The position numbers and the translations under genes are program-made. Positions 56,095 through 64,000 of a DNA stretch of 64,000 bases are shown here, in pieces. This DNA is from Bacillus pumilus (GTDB lineage Bacteria > Bacillota > Bacilli > Bacillales > Bacillaceae). Under the pieces are notes generated by a model that was given only the letters and a program-made list of their open reading frames with translations, was not told the DNA's origin and made no database searches. Where the stretch lies: NCBI RefSeq assembly GCF_003431975.1, contig NZ_CP027116.1:310001-374000 (forward strand), given 5' to 3'. Every line of letters starts with the position of its first letter. The first letter of the stretch is position 1.

Positions 56095-56102
56095 GTGATC
56101 GT

Positions 56103-57194
56103 ATGAGTGGAATCCATTTAGAACATATCAGCCAGCATTTCGGCGAGCAGATTGCTCTTAACGATGTCAGTCTTACGGTGAATGAGGGGGAGTTTTTTTC
56201 CCTTCTTGGTCCTAGCGGCTGCGGAAAATCAACGTTATTAAACATCATTGGCGGTTTTTTAGAACCAACAAAAGGTGTCGTCTATATTGGTGATCAGGAT
56301 GTGACGACTTTACCGCCTTATCATAGAAAAACGGGCATGGTCTTTCAAAGCTATGCACTTTTCCCGCATCTGACCGTATTTGATAATGTGGCGTACGGAT
56401 TAAAGGTTCAAAAGAAGAAGAAGGCAGACGTTAAAGAGAGAGTAATGGAATGTTTGTCTCTAGTACAATTAGAGGCTTTTGCGAAACGTATGCCTCATCA
56501 ATTAAGTGGTGGTCAGCAGCAGCGAGTAGCGATTGCAAGGGCACTTGCGATTGAGCCGTCTGTTCTTCTTCTTGATGAACCGCTCAGTAACTTAGATGCA
56601 AAACTAAGAAAAAATATGCAGACGGAGCTTCGAAATATTCAAAGAAATGTTGGGATTACAACCATCCTCGTGACCCATGATCAAGAAGAAGCATTAAGTC
56701 TTTCTGATCGGATTGGGATTTTAGGTGAGGGAAGAATTCAGCAGATTGGGACGCCTTTAGAGGTGTATCGTCAGCCTAACAATCGATTTGTTGCTGAATT
56801 TATCGGACAGGTGAACCTATTTGAGGCAGTCTATGATGAAGCAGCAGCAGCGTTGACGGTTCCGCATTTAACCATGTCAAACAAGCAGCATGTTCAGTTA
56901 AAGACTACGGCATACCAAGAGAAAAAGGAGAAACATTTACTCATGCTGCGTCCTGAAAGAATCAACATATCTACTGAGCAGGCAGACATTCAGCCTAATC
57001 ATGTATCAGGTGTGCTGGCAGATGTCAGTTATATTGGTCATTCATTACGTCTGGTGGTCGGTCTCGATAGCGGTGAATTGATTGTCCATGCTTCTGATGC
57101 CGCTTTTCCTGAGCTGCCGACAGTTGGAGAAACGATTCATATCAATTGGCAGCCTGAAGACATCGTTTTCTTAGATTCGAAGGTGCATATGTGA
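56103..57194 (+). CDS. ABC transporter ATP-binding protein, PotA-like
   Basis: A 363-residue ATPase with Walker A GPSGCGKS (36-43), Q-loop MVFQSYALFPH, signature LSGGQQQR, Walker B LLLDEPLSNLD, and a C-terminal TOBE domain (MLRPERINI...). It should energise the two permeases that follow. Eight bases separate it from the binding-protein gene; its stop overlaps the next start. Confidence 0.93.
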   Translation: MSGIHLEHISQHFGEQIALNDVSLTVNEGEFFSLLGPSGCGKSTLLNIIGGFLEPTKGVVYIGDQDVTTLPPYHRKTGMVFQSYALFPHLTVFDNVAYGLKVQKKKKADVKERVMECLSLVQLEAFAKRMPHQLSGGQQQRVAIARALAIEPSVLLLDEPLSNLDAKLRKNMQTELRNIQRNVGITTILVTHDQEEALSLSDRIGILGEGRIQQIGTPLEVYRQPNNRFVAEFIGQVNLFEAVYDEAAAALTVPHLTMSNKQHVQLKTTAYQEKKEKHLLMLRPERINISTEQADIQPNHVSGVLADVSYIGHSLRLVVGLDSGELIVHASDAAFPELPTVGETIHINWQPEDIVFLDSKVHM

Positions 57195-58063
57195 TGCGCA
57201 TCAAAAAAAAGAATCAGCCATTTCATTGGTTCATGCTGCTGCCGGCGTGTTTATTTCTTGTTGTATTTCTTCTAGCGCCACTTGTGATGATGTTCGTCCT
57301 CAGTTTTCGAGATGTTGATTCAATGATGAACACATTACAAACGTATAGCTTTTCTCAATATTTGCATGTGTTCACGACAGATGCGTATGTAAAGGCGATT
57401 GGAAGTACAGTGTGGGTGGCCTTGCAGACGACGGTGATTTGTTTGTTGATGGCATACCCCGCAGCATACGTGCTCGTCAAGGCACCACATCCGCGTCTGC
57501 GGGCATTTTTCTATATCTTACTTGTCTCACCGCTTTTGACAAGTGTTGTGATTCGGACGTTTGCATGGATTGTCCTTCTTTCGCAAAATGGTCTGATCAA
57601 TGGCATGTTAATAGATTTACATGTGATTGAGAAGCCGCTCTCTATGCTGTGGAATATGAATGCGGTGATTATTGCTTATGTTCAGGTCATGCTGCCTTTT
57701 GCAGTGCTGCCTATTGCGACGAGCTTAACCGATATGGATCGTCATTTACGACCGGCCTCTATGAGTCTTGGAGCAGGACGTATTCGAACCTTCTTTCATG
57801 TGACCTTCCCACTGACCATTCCAGGTATGGTGACTGGGGCTATTATTGTCTTTTCGCTTGCGGCTGGGAGCTATATCACTCCACTGTTAGTCGGCGGAAG
57901 GATGCAGCCGCTGCTGCCGCTGTCTATTTATCAGCAGGTCATGCAGGTGTATAACTTGCCTCTTGCTGCAGCGATGTCCTTTACGTTATTGGTTTGTGTG
58001 CTTGTGGTGGTCAGTTTATTAAGCTATCTATTGAAGCGTTGGGAGGCGAGGATGCATGCGTAA
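57194..58063 (+). CDS. ABC transporter permease, PotB-like
   Basis: A permease of 289 residues with six membrane segments and the coupling loop MSLGAGRIRTFFHVTFPLTIPGM. The ATG at 57194 shares bases with the previous stop (TGATG); the GTG at 57191 is an alternative. It is one half of the heteromeric membrane channel with the next gene. Confidence 0.9.
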   Translation: MRIKKKNQPFHWFMLLPACLFLVVFLLAPLVMMFVLSFRDVDSMMNTLQTYSFSQYLHVFTTDAYVKAIGSTVWVALQTTVICLLMAYPAAYVLVKAPHPRLRAFFYILLVSPLLTSVVIRTFAWIVLLSQNGLINGMLIDLHVIEKPLSMLWNMNAVIIAYVQVMLPFAVLPIATSLTDMDRHLRPASMSLGAGRIRTFFHVTFPLTIPGMVTGAIIVFSLAAGSYITPLLVGGRMQPLLPLSIYQQVMQVYNLPLAAAMSFTLLVCVLVVVSLLSYLLKRWEARMHA

Positions 58064-58859
58064 GAAATCAGTAGGTGACCGCTTGCTTTCAATCCTGATT
58101 TGGACGACAGGTTCATTGGTTTATCTCTTTTTAACCATACCTGTTCTAGTCATCGTCCTATCTGCTTTTAGTCCAAATGCTTTTCCTGAATTTCCTCCGA
58201 CCTCGTTCTCCATTCGTTGGTTTCAAGAGGTCGTGTCGAATCCAGAATGGATGGAATCTCTGCGTATCAGTGTGATTTTGCTATTCATCGTCACGCCGCT
58301 CACGGTTCTTTTAGGCACAATGGCTTCGTATGCTTTAGCAAGGCTTTCCTTTAAGGGAAAGGAGGCCATCCAAGCCTTCATTCTGTCACCTCTCATGATT
58401 CCTCAAGTGGTGTTAGGGATAGCTATGCTTTATTTGTTTACGGCGATGGGGTTTACTGGCTCTTTATGGGCGCTCGTCATTGGTCATGTCATTATTGGTT
58501 TTCCTTATGTGGTTCGAACTGTAGGTGTGAGTGTCTCGAATTTGGACCCGCGGCTTGAGCTTGCTTCAATGAATCTTGGCGCAGGGCCTATTCGCACCTT
58601 CTTTCGAGTGACGCTGCCTTTGATAAAGCCAGGCATTATTGCAGGCGGGGTGTTTTCAGCTGTGACGTCATTTGGGGAAATATCGATCAGTTTGTTCGTC
58701 TCCTCTCCCCAAACGATTACGATTCCTGTCAGGACGTTTAATTACATTGAGCAAACCTTTGATCCGAGTGTCAATGCGATATCTGTCATATTTATTATCA
58801 TTTCTATCATTGCGTTGCTTATTATTGAGAAAACAATTGGCCTGTCTAAGGTGATGTAA
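58056..58859 (+). CDS. ABC transporter permease, PotC-like
   Basis: A 267-residue permease with six membrane segments and coupling loop MNLGAGPIRTFFRVTLPLIKPGI. It overlaps the previous gene by eight bases, with GAGGCGAGG before the ATG. It is the last gene of the operon, followed by a strong terminator. Confidence 0.9.
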   Translation: MRKKSVGDRLLSILIWTTGSLVYLFLTIPVLVIVLSAFSPNAFPEFPPTSFSIRWFQEVVSNPEWMESLRISVILLFIVTPLTVLLGTMASYALARLSFKGKEAIQAFILSPLMIPQVVLGIAMLYLFTAMGFTGSLWALVIGHVIIGFPYVVRTVGVSVSNLDPRLELASMNLGAGPIRTFFRVTLPLIKPGIIAGGVFSAVTSFGEISISLFVSSPQTITIPVRTFNYIEQTFDPSVNAISVIFIIISIIALLIIEKTIGLSKVM

Positions 58860-58877
58860 ATATAATGAAGAAACAAG

Positions 58878-58909
58878 GAAGCTGTCATTTCAAATGACAG
58901 CTTTTTTTG
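58878..58909 (+). terminator. Terminator of the hydantoinase-transporter operon
   Basis: A perfect 12-bp stem (AAGCTGTCATTT against its complement) with a one-base spacer and seven T residues. Confidence 0.9.
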
Positions 58910-59004
58910 TGTTGTTTTTACGGTAAAAATTTTCAATTTTTTAGGGAATATAGTTCTTAAGATTTAATAAAATGTGTGGGATGAAAAGAGACCTCTATCC
59001 TACA

Positions 59005-59171
59005 TTTTCGGTTATATTTGCAAAATTTAAGGGAAAACATGAAATTTTTGCGGTATTTAGTCAATTATTTTCGGTTGAACGCAACTATTATTAGTTATTT
59101 TCGGTAAATATCGTAAAATATCAAGTGATTCATTCGGCATAACGCATGAATCTTTACACCCATTTTTCGGT
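59005..59171 (+). repeat. Four copies of TTTTCGGT in the srfAA upstream region
   Basis: Exact octamers at 59005, 59068, 59098 and 59164, starts separated by 63, 30 and 66 bp. The second copy is part of the best ComA-like box. The meaning of the others is unknown. Confidence 0.6.
59048..59147. promoter_or_regulatory. ComA-like boxes of the srfAA promoter
   Basis: TTTCGG-TTGA-ACGCAA (59069-59084) matches the ComA consensus TTGCGG-N4-CCGCAA at 10 of 12 positions, and ATTCGG-CATA-ACGCAT (59132-59147) at 8 of 12; a lone TTGCGG half-site lies at 59048. The following CACCCATTTTTCGGTG segment also resembles the B. subtilis PsrfA sequence I remember. A possible -10 is TATAAA at 59191. Phosphorylated ComA (ComQXPA quorum sensing) is the expected activator. 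Confidence 0.65.
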
Positions 59172-59232
59172 GAAAAAAACAATAATTTCATATAAAGTGG
59201 ACGTTAATAGAAAATATTTATAAAGAAAAGAA

Positions 59233-59325
59233 GAAAAAGGCAAATCTATGGAAACGTAGAGACGCAAAGCCGTGTCCTAAGGTAAATGTTCTTTTTTACT
59301 ATGGTCGGCAGGCTACCGAATGAAA
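59233..59325 (+). ncRNA. Cyclic di-GMP-I (GEMM-I) riboswitch aptamer
   Basis: All hallmarks are visible: AAGGCAAA joining strand, stem TCTATG/CGTAGA capped by a GAAA tetraloop, the invariant GACGCAAAGCC, then CCTAAGG and CTATGG forming the classic 11-nt tetraloop receptor in a second stem (GTAAA / TTTAC), and a closing GGCAGGCTACCGA. It is followed directly by a terminator hairpin and then srfAA. It should couple lipopeptide synthetase transcription to c-di-GMP. The direction (on or off) is not clear from sequence. Confidence 0.93.
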
Positions 59326-59327
59326 AT

Positions 59328-59364
59328 GGGAGTCCATCCGTTTTATTCGGGGTGGGCTCCTTTT
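59328..59364 (+). terminator. Expression-platform terminator of the riboswitch
   Basis: GGAGTCCATCCG (59329-59340) pairs, with G-U wobbles, to CGGGGTGGGCTCC (59348-59360), followed by TTTTCT. It begins a few bases after the aptamer. Confidence 0.8.
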
Positions 59365-59373
59365 CTGTTATTC

Positions 59374-59394
59374 CGTCTATTTTCATGAAATAGA
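59374..59394 (+). other. Leader hairpin before srfAA
   Basis: GTCTATTT / GAAATAGAC stem with a short loop, about 75 bases before the srfAA start. No T run; possibly an mRNA stability element. Confidence 0.4.
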
Positions 59395-59467
59395 CTTGGT
59401 TCTTTTGATATAGAGGGTGCAGGGTGTCACATTGATGGAGAAAACATAGCAGAGGCGGAGGATGAGA

Positions 59468-62400
59468 ATGAATACAGTTTATTACCCTTTAACACATGCG
59501 CAGAAGCGAGTATTCTACACGGAACGATTTTATCCAGGTACAAGTATTTCCAATTTGGGCGGATTCGCCAGATTGAGATCAGGATCAGGTTTGGACCCAT
59601 CTTTAGTCGTTGACGTGCTTCAAGCGTACATTCGTCAAACTGATTCTCTTCGTTTAAGACTGGTGTATCAACATGAGCAGGAGGAGCCTGTTCAATATAT
59701 GAAGCCTTATGAAGAACAGCCGATTCGTATGGAGAAGGGCTGGAGTGAAGAGGAAGTAAGAGCTTGGGCGAATGAGCAAATCCGTGAACCGATGCCGTTA
59801 ATCGACAGCCCCTTGATTGAATTTACGGTCTTTCAAATCAGTGATCAAGAGTGCTGGCTGTTCTGTAAAGCGCATCATATTGTGGCGGATGGTATTTCGA
59901 TTATCTTGATGGGAAATCGCATGATCGACTTATACCATGACATGCTGCATGGGGTAGACATCTCACCGGTTGAGGAGATTTCTTTCGTTGATCACATCAT
60001 GAGTGAGCAAAGCTATGAAAATTCTAAACGATTTCAAAAAGACCAAGCTTTTTGGAATGAGCAATTTGCCAATATTCCAGATTTCGCTTCTTTAAAACCG
60101 CATAAGGGGTACGAGATGAGTTTACATGCGGAGCGATTTTCTGGGGATGTTCCAGATGCTTTGAAGGAGAAACTACGTGCTTTTTGTGAAGAGCAAAAAG
60201 TCAGTATGCTCTCGATGTTTATGTCCACTGTATATATCTACTTGCATCGTTTTAGCGGCATGGAGGATGTTGTTCTTGGTACCTTTATGGGCAACCGAAC
60301 GAATGCCAAAGAGAAAAAAATGATCGGGATGTTTGTTTCTACGATTCCAATGCGCGCATCTGTTCATGGAGCGCAATCATTTCTTGATTTTGTAAAACAG
60401 GTCATGGCGGATCAAATGAAAATCTTGCGTCATCAAAAGTATCCTTACAATCTCCTCATGAATGATTTGCGGGAAAGAGAAGGGTTTACAGGGCGCCTTT
60501 TTGATATTTCTTTAGAATATCAGGTCATGCAGTGGCAGAAAAAAGAGAATTTGTCTTTCATTACTGAACCGATCTTCAGTGGGAGCGGAATGAATGATAT
60601 TTCCATTCATGTAAAGGACCGCTGGGACACAGATACATTGACCATTGATCTGGACTACCGCACAGACGTATTCACCGAAGAAGAAATCAGTAAGATGTTT
60701 GATCGATTCTTGATCATACTGGAGGCGGCGGTCTCTCAGCCTAATCAGCTCATCGGGACACTGCCTTTACTTCCATTAGATGAACAAAAGGAACTGCTGC
60801 AATTATCTAAAGGAGAATCGTTTGAAAAAATAACTGAAAAACCGGTTCATCACATGTTTGATGAGACAGCTAATCAGTATGCAGATCGGGCAGCCGTTGT
60901 AGCGGAAAATGGAACACTTTCTTATGGAGAGCTACATCAAAAGGCAGAAAAGCTGGCGCGGTTTTTACAAATGAAAGGTGTTTCGCATGATGTGCCTGTT
61001 GCTGTCTTAATGGATCGGAAGGCAGAAGCTATGGTGGCAATCTTCGGCATATTAAAGGCCGGCGGCGCGTATGTGCCGATTGATCCAGCATTACCTGAGG
61101 AGCGTATTCAGTATATTGTGGAGGATTCAGGTGCTTCTATTGTGTTAACAGAGGAATCGTTCGTTTCAACATACCGGGCCCTCTCGGAAAAAATGATTGT
61201 GCAAAAGCAAATCGAATTAGATGATGGTCTGCTGCCTGAGCTCGTAGATCAGTCGGCACCAAAGGATCTGGCTTACATGATTTATACATCGGGTACGACT
61301 GGAAAGCCGAAGGGCGTCATGATTGAGCATCTTCAGCTGCATCATTTGGTTCATGCCTTGCACCATGAGATTTATCAAGGGACGAGTGAGCTTCAAATGG
61401 CACTCCTTGCACCATTCCATTTTGATGCATCGGTGAAACAAATCTTTGCTGCTCTGTTGTTTGGTCATACGCTTCATATCATCCCGCGAGAAACGACGAG
61501 AAATGGTGTTCAATTAGCGGCTTATTATAAAAAACATCAAATTACAGCAGCAGATGGAACACCGGCACATGTGCAGCTTTTACTTGCAGCAGAATTAGAC
61601 GGGCTGTCACTCTTGCACATGTTAGTTGGGGGAGAAGCATTGCCTGCGAAAGCAGCACGCTCTCTTATCGAAGCGATTCGTTTGAGTGAGCCTGATTTTA
61701 CTTTATGGAATGTGTATGGCCCGACTGAGACGTGTGTCGATGCGGCGGTTCATCGCTTGGAACTAAGTGAACTGCACGAATCATCTAAACAGCAGCGCTA
61801 TGTATCGATCGGAAAACCACTCGGTCATCACCGTATTTACATTTTAAATGAACATGATCAATTACAAGTGCAGGGAGCTGCTGGAGAACTGTGCATAGCG
61901 GGGATAGGTGTTGGGCGAGGCTATGTAAACCTGCCTAACTTGACGGAAAAGGTATTTACGGTAGACCCATTTTATCCACATGAGCGGATGTATCGAACGG
62001 GGGATCTAGTCAGATGGCTTCCGAACGGCACGATTGATTATCTTGGCAGAATGGATGATCAAGTGAAAATAAGGGGTTACCGTATAGAAACGGGCGAAAT
62101 TGAAGCGGTGATGGAGCAGGTAGATGGAGTGGATCAAGCTGTCGTGCTTGTGGTTGATGAAGCGGACGGGGAAAAGGCGTTAAGTGCTTACTATCAACCT
62201 CGTCATGAAGGTGTGTCAGTTGATATGCTGCAAGCCGCCATCAAACATCAGCTGCCAGCTTACATGATGCCTCTCTATTTCAAAGAGCTCGATGCATTTC
62301 CACTCACAGTCAGCGGCAAAGTCGACCGCCGTGCACTTGCTGCCTTAAAAGGCGATAAAGCGGTTCAAGCTGTTTATGCTGCGCCTAGAAACGATCTAGA

Positions 62401-64000
62401 AACGAAGCTTGTACGTTTATGGGAAGAAATCCTTGGTCAAGAGAAGATTGGTATATATGATTCTTTCTTCGATCGAGGGGGTCATTCGCTTAAAGCGATG
62501 ACAATACTCACGCATGTTCAGCGAGACTCTCAGGTGGAGGTGCCGCTGTCCATTTTATTTGAACAGCAGACCATCGCCGCTTTGGCTGCCTACATTGAGC
62601 AAGCGGAATCATCTTCTGAAACGGTGATACCTCAAGCGCCGGATGCAGATCATTATCCATTGTCTCCTCCACAGCAGCGTGTTTATATGGTGAGTCAATT
62701 GGATCAAAGCACCGCATACCATATGCCAGCTGTTGTGAGGTTAAAAGGAACATTACAGCAAGAAAAACTGACTGAAGCCTTTGAAAAACTCATTACACGT
62801 CATGACATACTGCGTACTTCTTTTCATACGTTAAAAGGTGTTCCTCGTCAGCGAGTGGCTCCATCAGTGTCATTTCAAATAGAGCAGCTGACAGGCGGCA
62901 CAGTGGAAGGAAACATGCAGCAATTTGTCAGACCTTTCGACCTTGAGTGTGCACCACTTCTTCGGATCGGCTTGAAGTCGATACATGATCAGGAGCATCT
63001 ACTCTTTTTCGATATGCATCACCTAATCTCAGATGGTCTATCGATTGATTTGATGCTGTGTGAGCTGTCAGATGCTTACGAGGGGGCGGTCAAAGAGCCA
63101 TTGAAGCTCCAATATCAAGATTATGCCGTCTGGCAAGAACAACAAGGTTTTCAAAAAGAAGAGGCATTCTGGCTGCAAGAATTTTCTGGCGAGCTTCCTG
63201 CTTTACAGCTGCTAACTGATTATCAGCGCCCGGCGGTCCAGTCGTTTGCAGGGGATCGTGTGATCAAAGAAATCGATGAAACGTTAAAGGGGCAATTACA
63301 GGAGCTAGCGTCAAACCACCAAACGACACTGTATACGGTCCTGCTATCGGCTTACTATACATTGCTTGCGAAGTACACGGGTCAAAGAGAATTCGTGGTC
63401 GGAACACCGGTGGCAGGGCGTGTGCATGCAGACCTAGATGACATGATCGGCATGTTTGTTCAGACACTTGCTTTGCGTTCAGAGGTTGATCCGAATGGAA
63501 CCATGACTCAGTTGATTGAGCAAGTAAAGGAAAAGACGATGCATGCATTTGAGCATCAGCAATATCCATTTGAACGGCTGCTTGAAAAGCTGAATGTGCC
63601 AAGAGATTTTAGCCGTCATCCGTTATTCGATACGGTTTTTACACTGACACCGAATCATGCAGCAGCCCAGCACATTGGAGAAATGCAAGTTGAAATCGAA
63701 GAAACCAATTTCCATATTGCAAAATTTGATTTAACACTCCAAGCGATGGAGTCAGATCGAGGTTTATCCTTTGTCCTGGATTACAGTACGGCGTTATTTA
63801 AACGAAGTACAGCCGAGCAAATGCTACATCATTATATGTATCTACTCGAGCAGATGGTCCAAGCGCCGCAGGAAGCGATTCGATCCTATCGATTGCTTTC
63901 TGAACAAGAAGTGGAAGCTCAACTGAAGCTGTGGAACCCTTTACCCTCACCTTATCCGGCAGAAGAAACCATTGTCACGCAGTTTGAAGCACAGGTACAG
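59468..64000 (+). CDS. srfAA: Surfactin-family (pumilacidin/lichenysin-type) synthetase subunit A, 5' part
   Basis: Nonribosomal peptide synthetase open to the window end (1511 codons seen of about 3580). Domains: starter condensation domain (residues 1-440; active-site HHIVADG, His136-137) that joins the beta-hydroxy fatty acid; adenylation domain 1 (about 455-950; YTSGTTGKPKG, NVYGPTET, YRTGD); carrier domain with phosphopantetheine Ser1007 (FFDRGGHSLKAM); second condensation domain (from YPLSPPQQRVY; HHLISDG at 1184); the start of adenylation domain 2. The FDASVKQIF segment equals SrfAA module 1, implying glutamate. GGAGG lies six bases before the ATG. Product: a lipoheptapeptide biosurfactant. 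Confidence 0.95.
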   Translation, partial: MNTVYYPLTHAQKRVFYTERFYPGTSISNLGGFARLRSGSGLDPSLVVDVLQAYIRQTDSLRLRLVYQHEQEEPVQYMKPYEEQPIRMEKGWSEEEVRAWANEQIREPMPLIDSPLIEFTVFQISDQECWLFCKAHHIVADGISIILMGNRMIDLYHDMLHGVDISPVEEISFVDHIMSEQSYENSKRFQKDQAFWNEQFANIPDFASLKPHKGYEMSLHAERFSGDVPDALKEKLRAFCEEQKVSMLSMFMSTVYIYLHRFSGMEDVVLGTFMGNRTNAKEKKMIGMFVSTIPMRASVHGAQSFLDFVKQVMADQMKILRHQKYPYNLLMNDLREREGFTGRLFDISLEYQVMQWQKKENLSFITEPIFSGSGMNDISIHVKDRWDTDTLTIDLDYRTDVFTEEEISKMFDRFLIILEAAVSQPNQLIGTLPLLPLDEQKELLQLSKGESFEKITEKPVHHMFDETANQYADRAAVVAENGTLSYGELHQKAEKLARFLQMKGVSHDVPVAVLMDRKAEAMVAIFGILKAGGAYVPIDPALPEERIQYIVEDSGASIVLTEESFVSTYRALSEKMIVQKQIELDDGLLPELVDQSAPKDLAYMIYTSGTTGKPKGVMIEHLQLHHLVHALHHEIYQGTSELQMALLAPFHFDASVKQIFAALLFGHTLHIIPRETTRNGVQLAAYYKKHQITAADGTPAHVQLLLAAELDGLSLLHMLVGGEALPAKAARSLIEAIRLSEPDFTLWNVYGPTETCVDAAVHRLELSELHESSKQQRYVSIGKPLGHHRIYILNEHDQLQVQGAAGELCIAGIGVGRGYVNLPNLTEKVFTVDPFYPHERMYRTGDLVRWLPNGTIDYLGRMDDQVKIRGYRIETGEIEAVMEQVDGVDQAVVLVVDEADGEKALSAYYQPRHEGVSVDMLQAAIKHQLPAYMMPLYFKELDAFPLTVSGKVDRRALAALKGDKAVQAVYAAPRNDLETKLVRLWEEILGQEKIGIYDSFFDRGGHSLKAMTILTHVQRDSQVEVPLSILFEQQTIAALAAYIEQAESSSETVIPQAPDADHYPLSPPQQRVYMVSQLDQSTAYHMPAVVRLKGTLQQEKLTEAFEKLITRHDILRTSFHTLKGVPRQRVAPSVSFQIEQLTGGTVEGNMQQFVRPFDLECAPLLRIGLKSIHDQEHLLFFDMHHLISDGLSIDLMLCELSDAYEGAVKEPLKLQYQDYAVWQEQQGFQKEEAFWLQEFSGELPALQLLTDYQRPAVQSFAGDRVIKEIDETLKGQLQELASNHQTTLYTVLLSAYYTLLAKYTGQREFVVGTPVAGRVHADLDDMIGMFVQTLALRSEVDPNGTMTQLIEQVKEKTMHAFEHQQYPFERLLEKLNVPRDFSRHPLFDTVFTLTPNHAAAQHIGEMQVEIEETNFHIAKFDLTLQAMESDRGLSFVLDYSTALFKRSTAEQMLHHYMYLLEQMVQAPQEAIRSYRLLSEQEVEAQLKLWNPLPSPYPAEETIVTQFEAQVQ

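Noticed and set aside
60034..63602. Several minus-strand frames inside srfAA
   Set aside because: They are antisense to clear NRPS domains with all core motifs on the plus strand, and show no start signals.

Overview
The window reads as a chromosomal segment of a Bacillus of the pumilus group (B. pumilus, B. safensis or B. altitudinis). The evidence is moderate GC content, AGGAGG-type ribosome binding sites, gene order matching the B. subtilis ycgF-to-srfAA region, and a surfactin-family synthetase of the kind that makes pumilacidin in this group. Gene names rest on remembered similarity to B. subtilis proteins; no database search was run. No tRNA, rRNA, CRISPR array, transposase or prophage gene was seen.

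Layout. 1-3.1 kb: the end of a short-chain dehydrogenase, then a divergent M20 amidohydrolase / YfcC permease pair with a CodY-like box. 3.2-6.2 kb: ldh-lctP behind two Rex-like operators, ending in an unusual nested repeat. 6.2-11.7 kb: ntdR-ntdABC-glcP for kanosamine / neotrehalosadiamine. 11.8-17.5 kb: ycgF, an AT-rich toxin-like gene with a small membrane protein, ycgG, ycgH, ycgI, nadE. 17.5-28.1 kb: an accessory catabolic cluster (citrate-synthase-like lyase, aldehyde dehydrogenase, type I dehydroquinase, TPP enzyme, cupin, class III CoA-transferase, MFS carrier, a divergent permease and an IclR regulator). 28.2-33.1 kb: aroK, a second accessory block (DapA-like aldolase, LacI regulator, MFS carrier) and an eroded second copy of aroK. 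33-42 kb: ycgJ, ycgK, a nitrilase-like hydrolase, cah, ycgL and putB-putC-putR. 42-50.6 kb: ArsB-like permease, yckA/yckB, yckD, metallo-hydrolase, Lrp regulator, AAC(3)-like acetyltransferase, and the competence group nin, tlpC, nucA with a ComK box. 51-58.9 kb: a hydantoinase/oxoprolinase operon with a polyamine-type ABC importer. 59-64 kb: ComA-like sites, a c-di-GMP-I riboswitch with terminator, and the first 1511 codons of srfAA.

The most notable points are: (i) the 17.8-27.2 kb cluster, whose two divergent promoters carry the same 37-bp tandem-operator element, defining an apparent IclR regulon; (ii) a riboswitch placed between a quorum-sensing-type promoter and the lipopeptide synthetase; (iii) duplicated aroK borders around the second accessory block; (iv) a toxin-like gene plus a 56-codon membrane protein. 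Three genes (the toxin-like gene, tlpC, hyuA) each have a single-base frameshift. Whether these are real or sequencing errors cannot be decided from one sequence.
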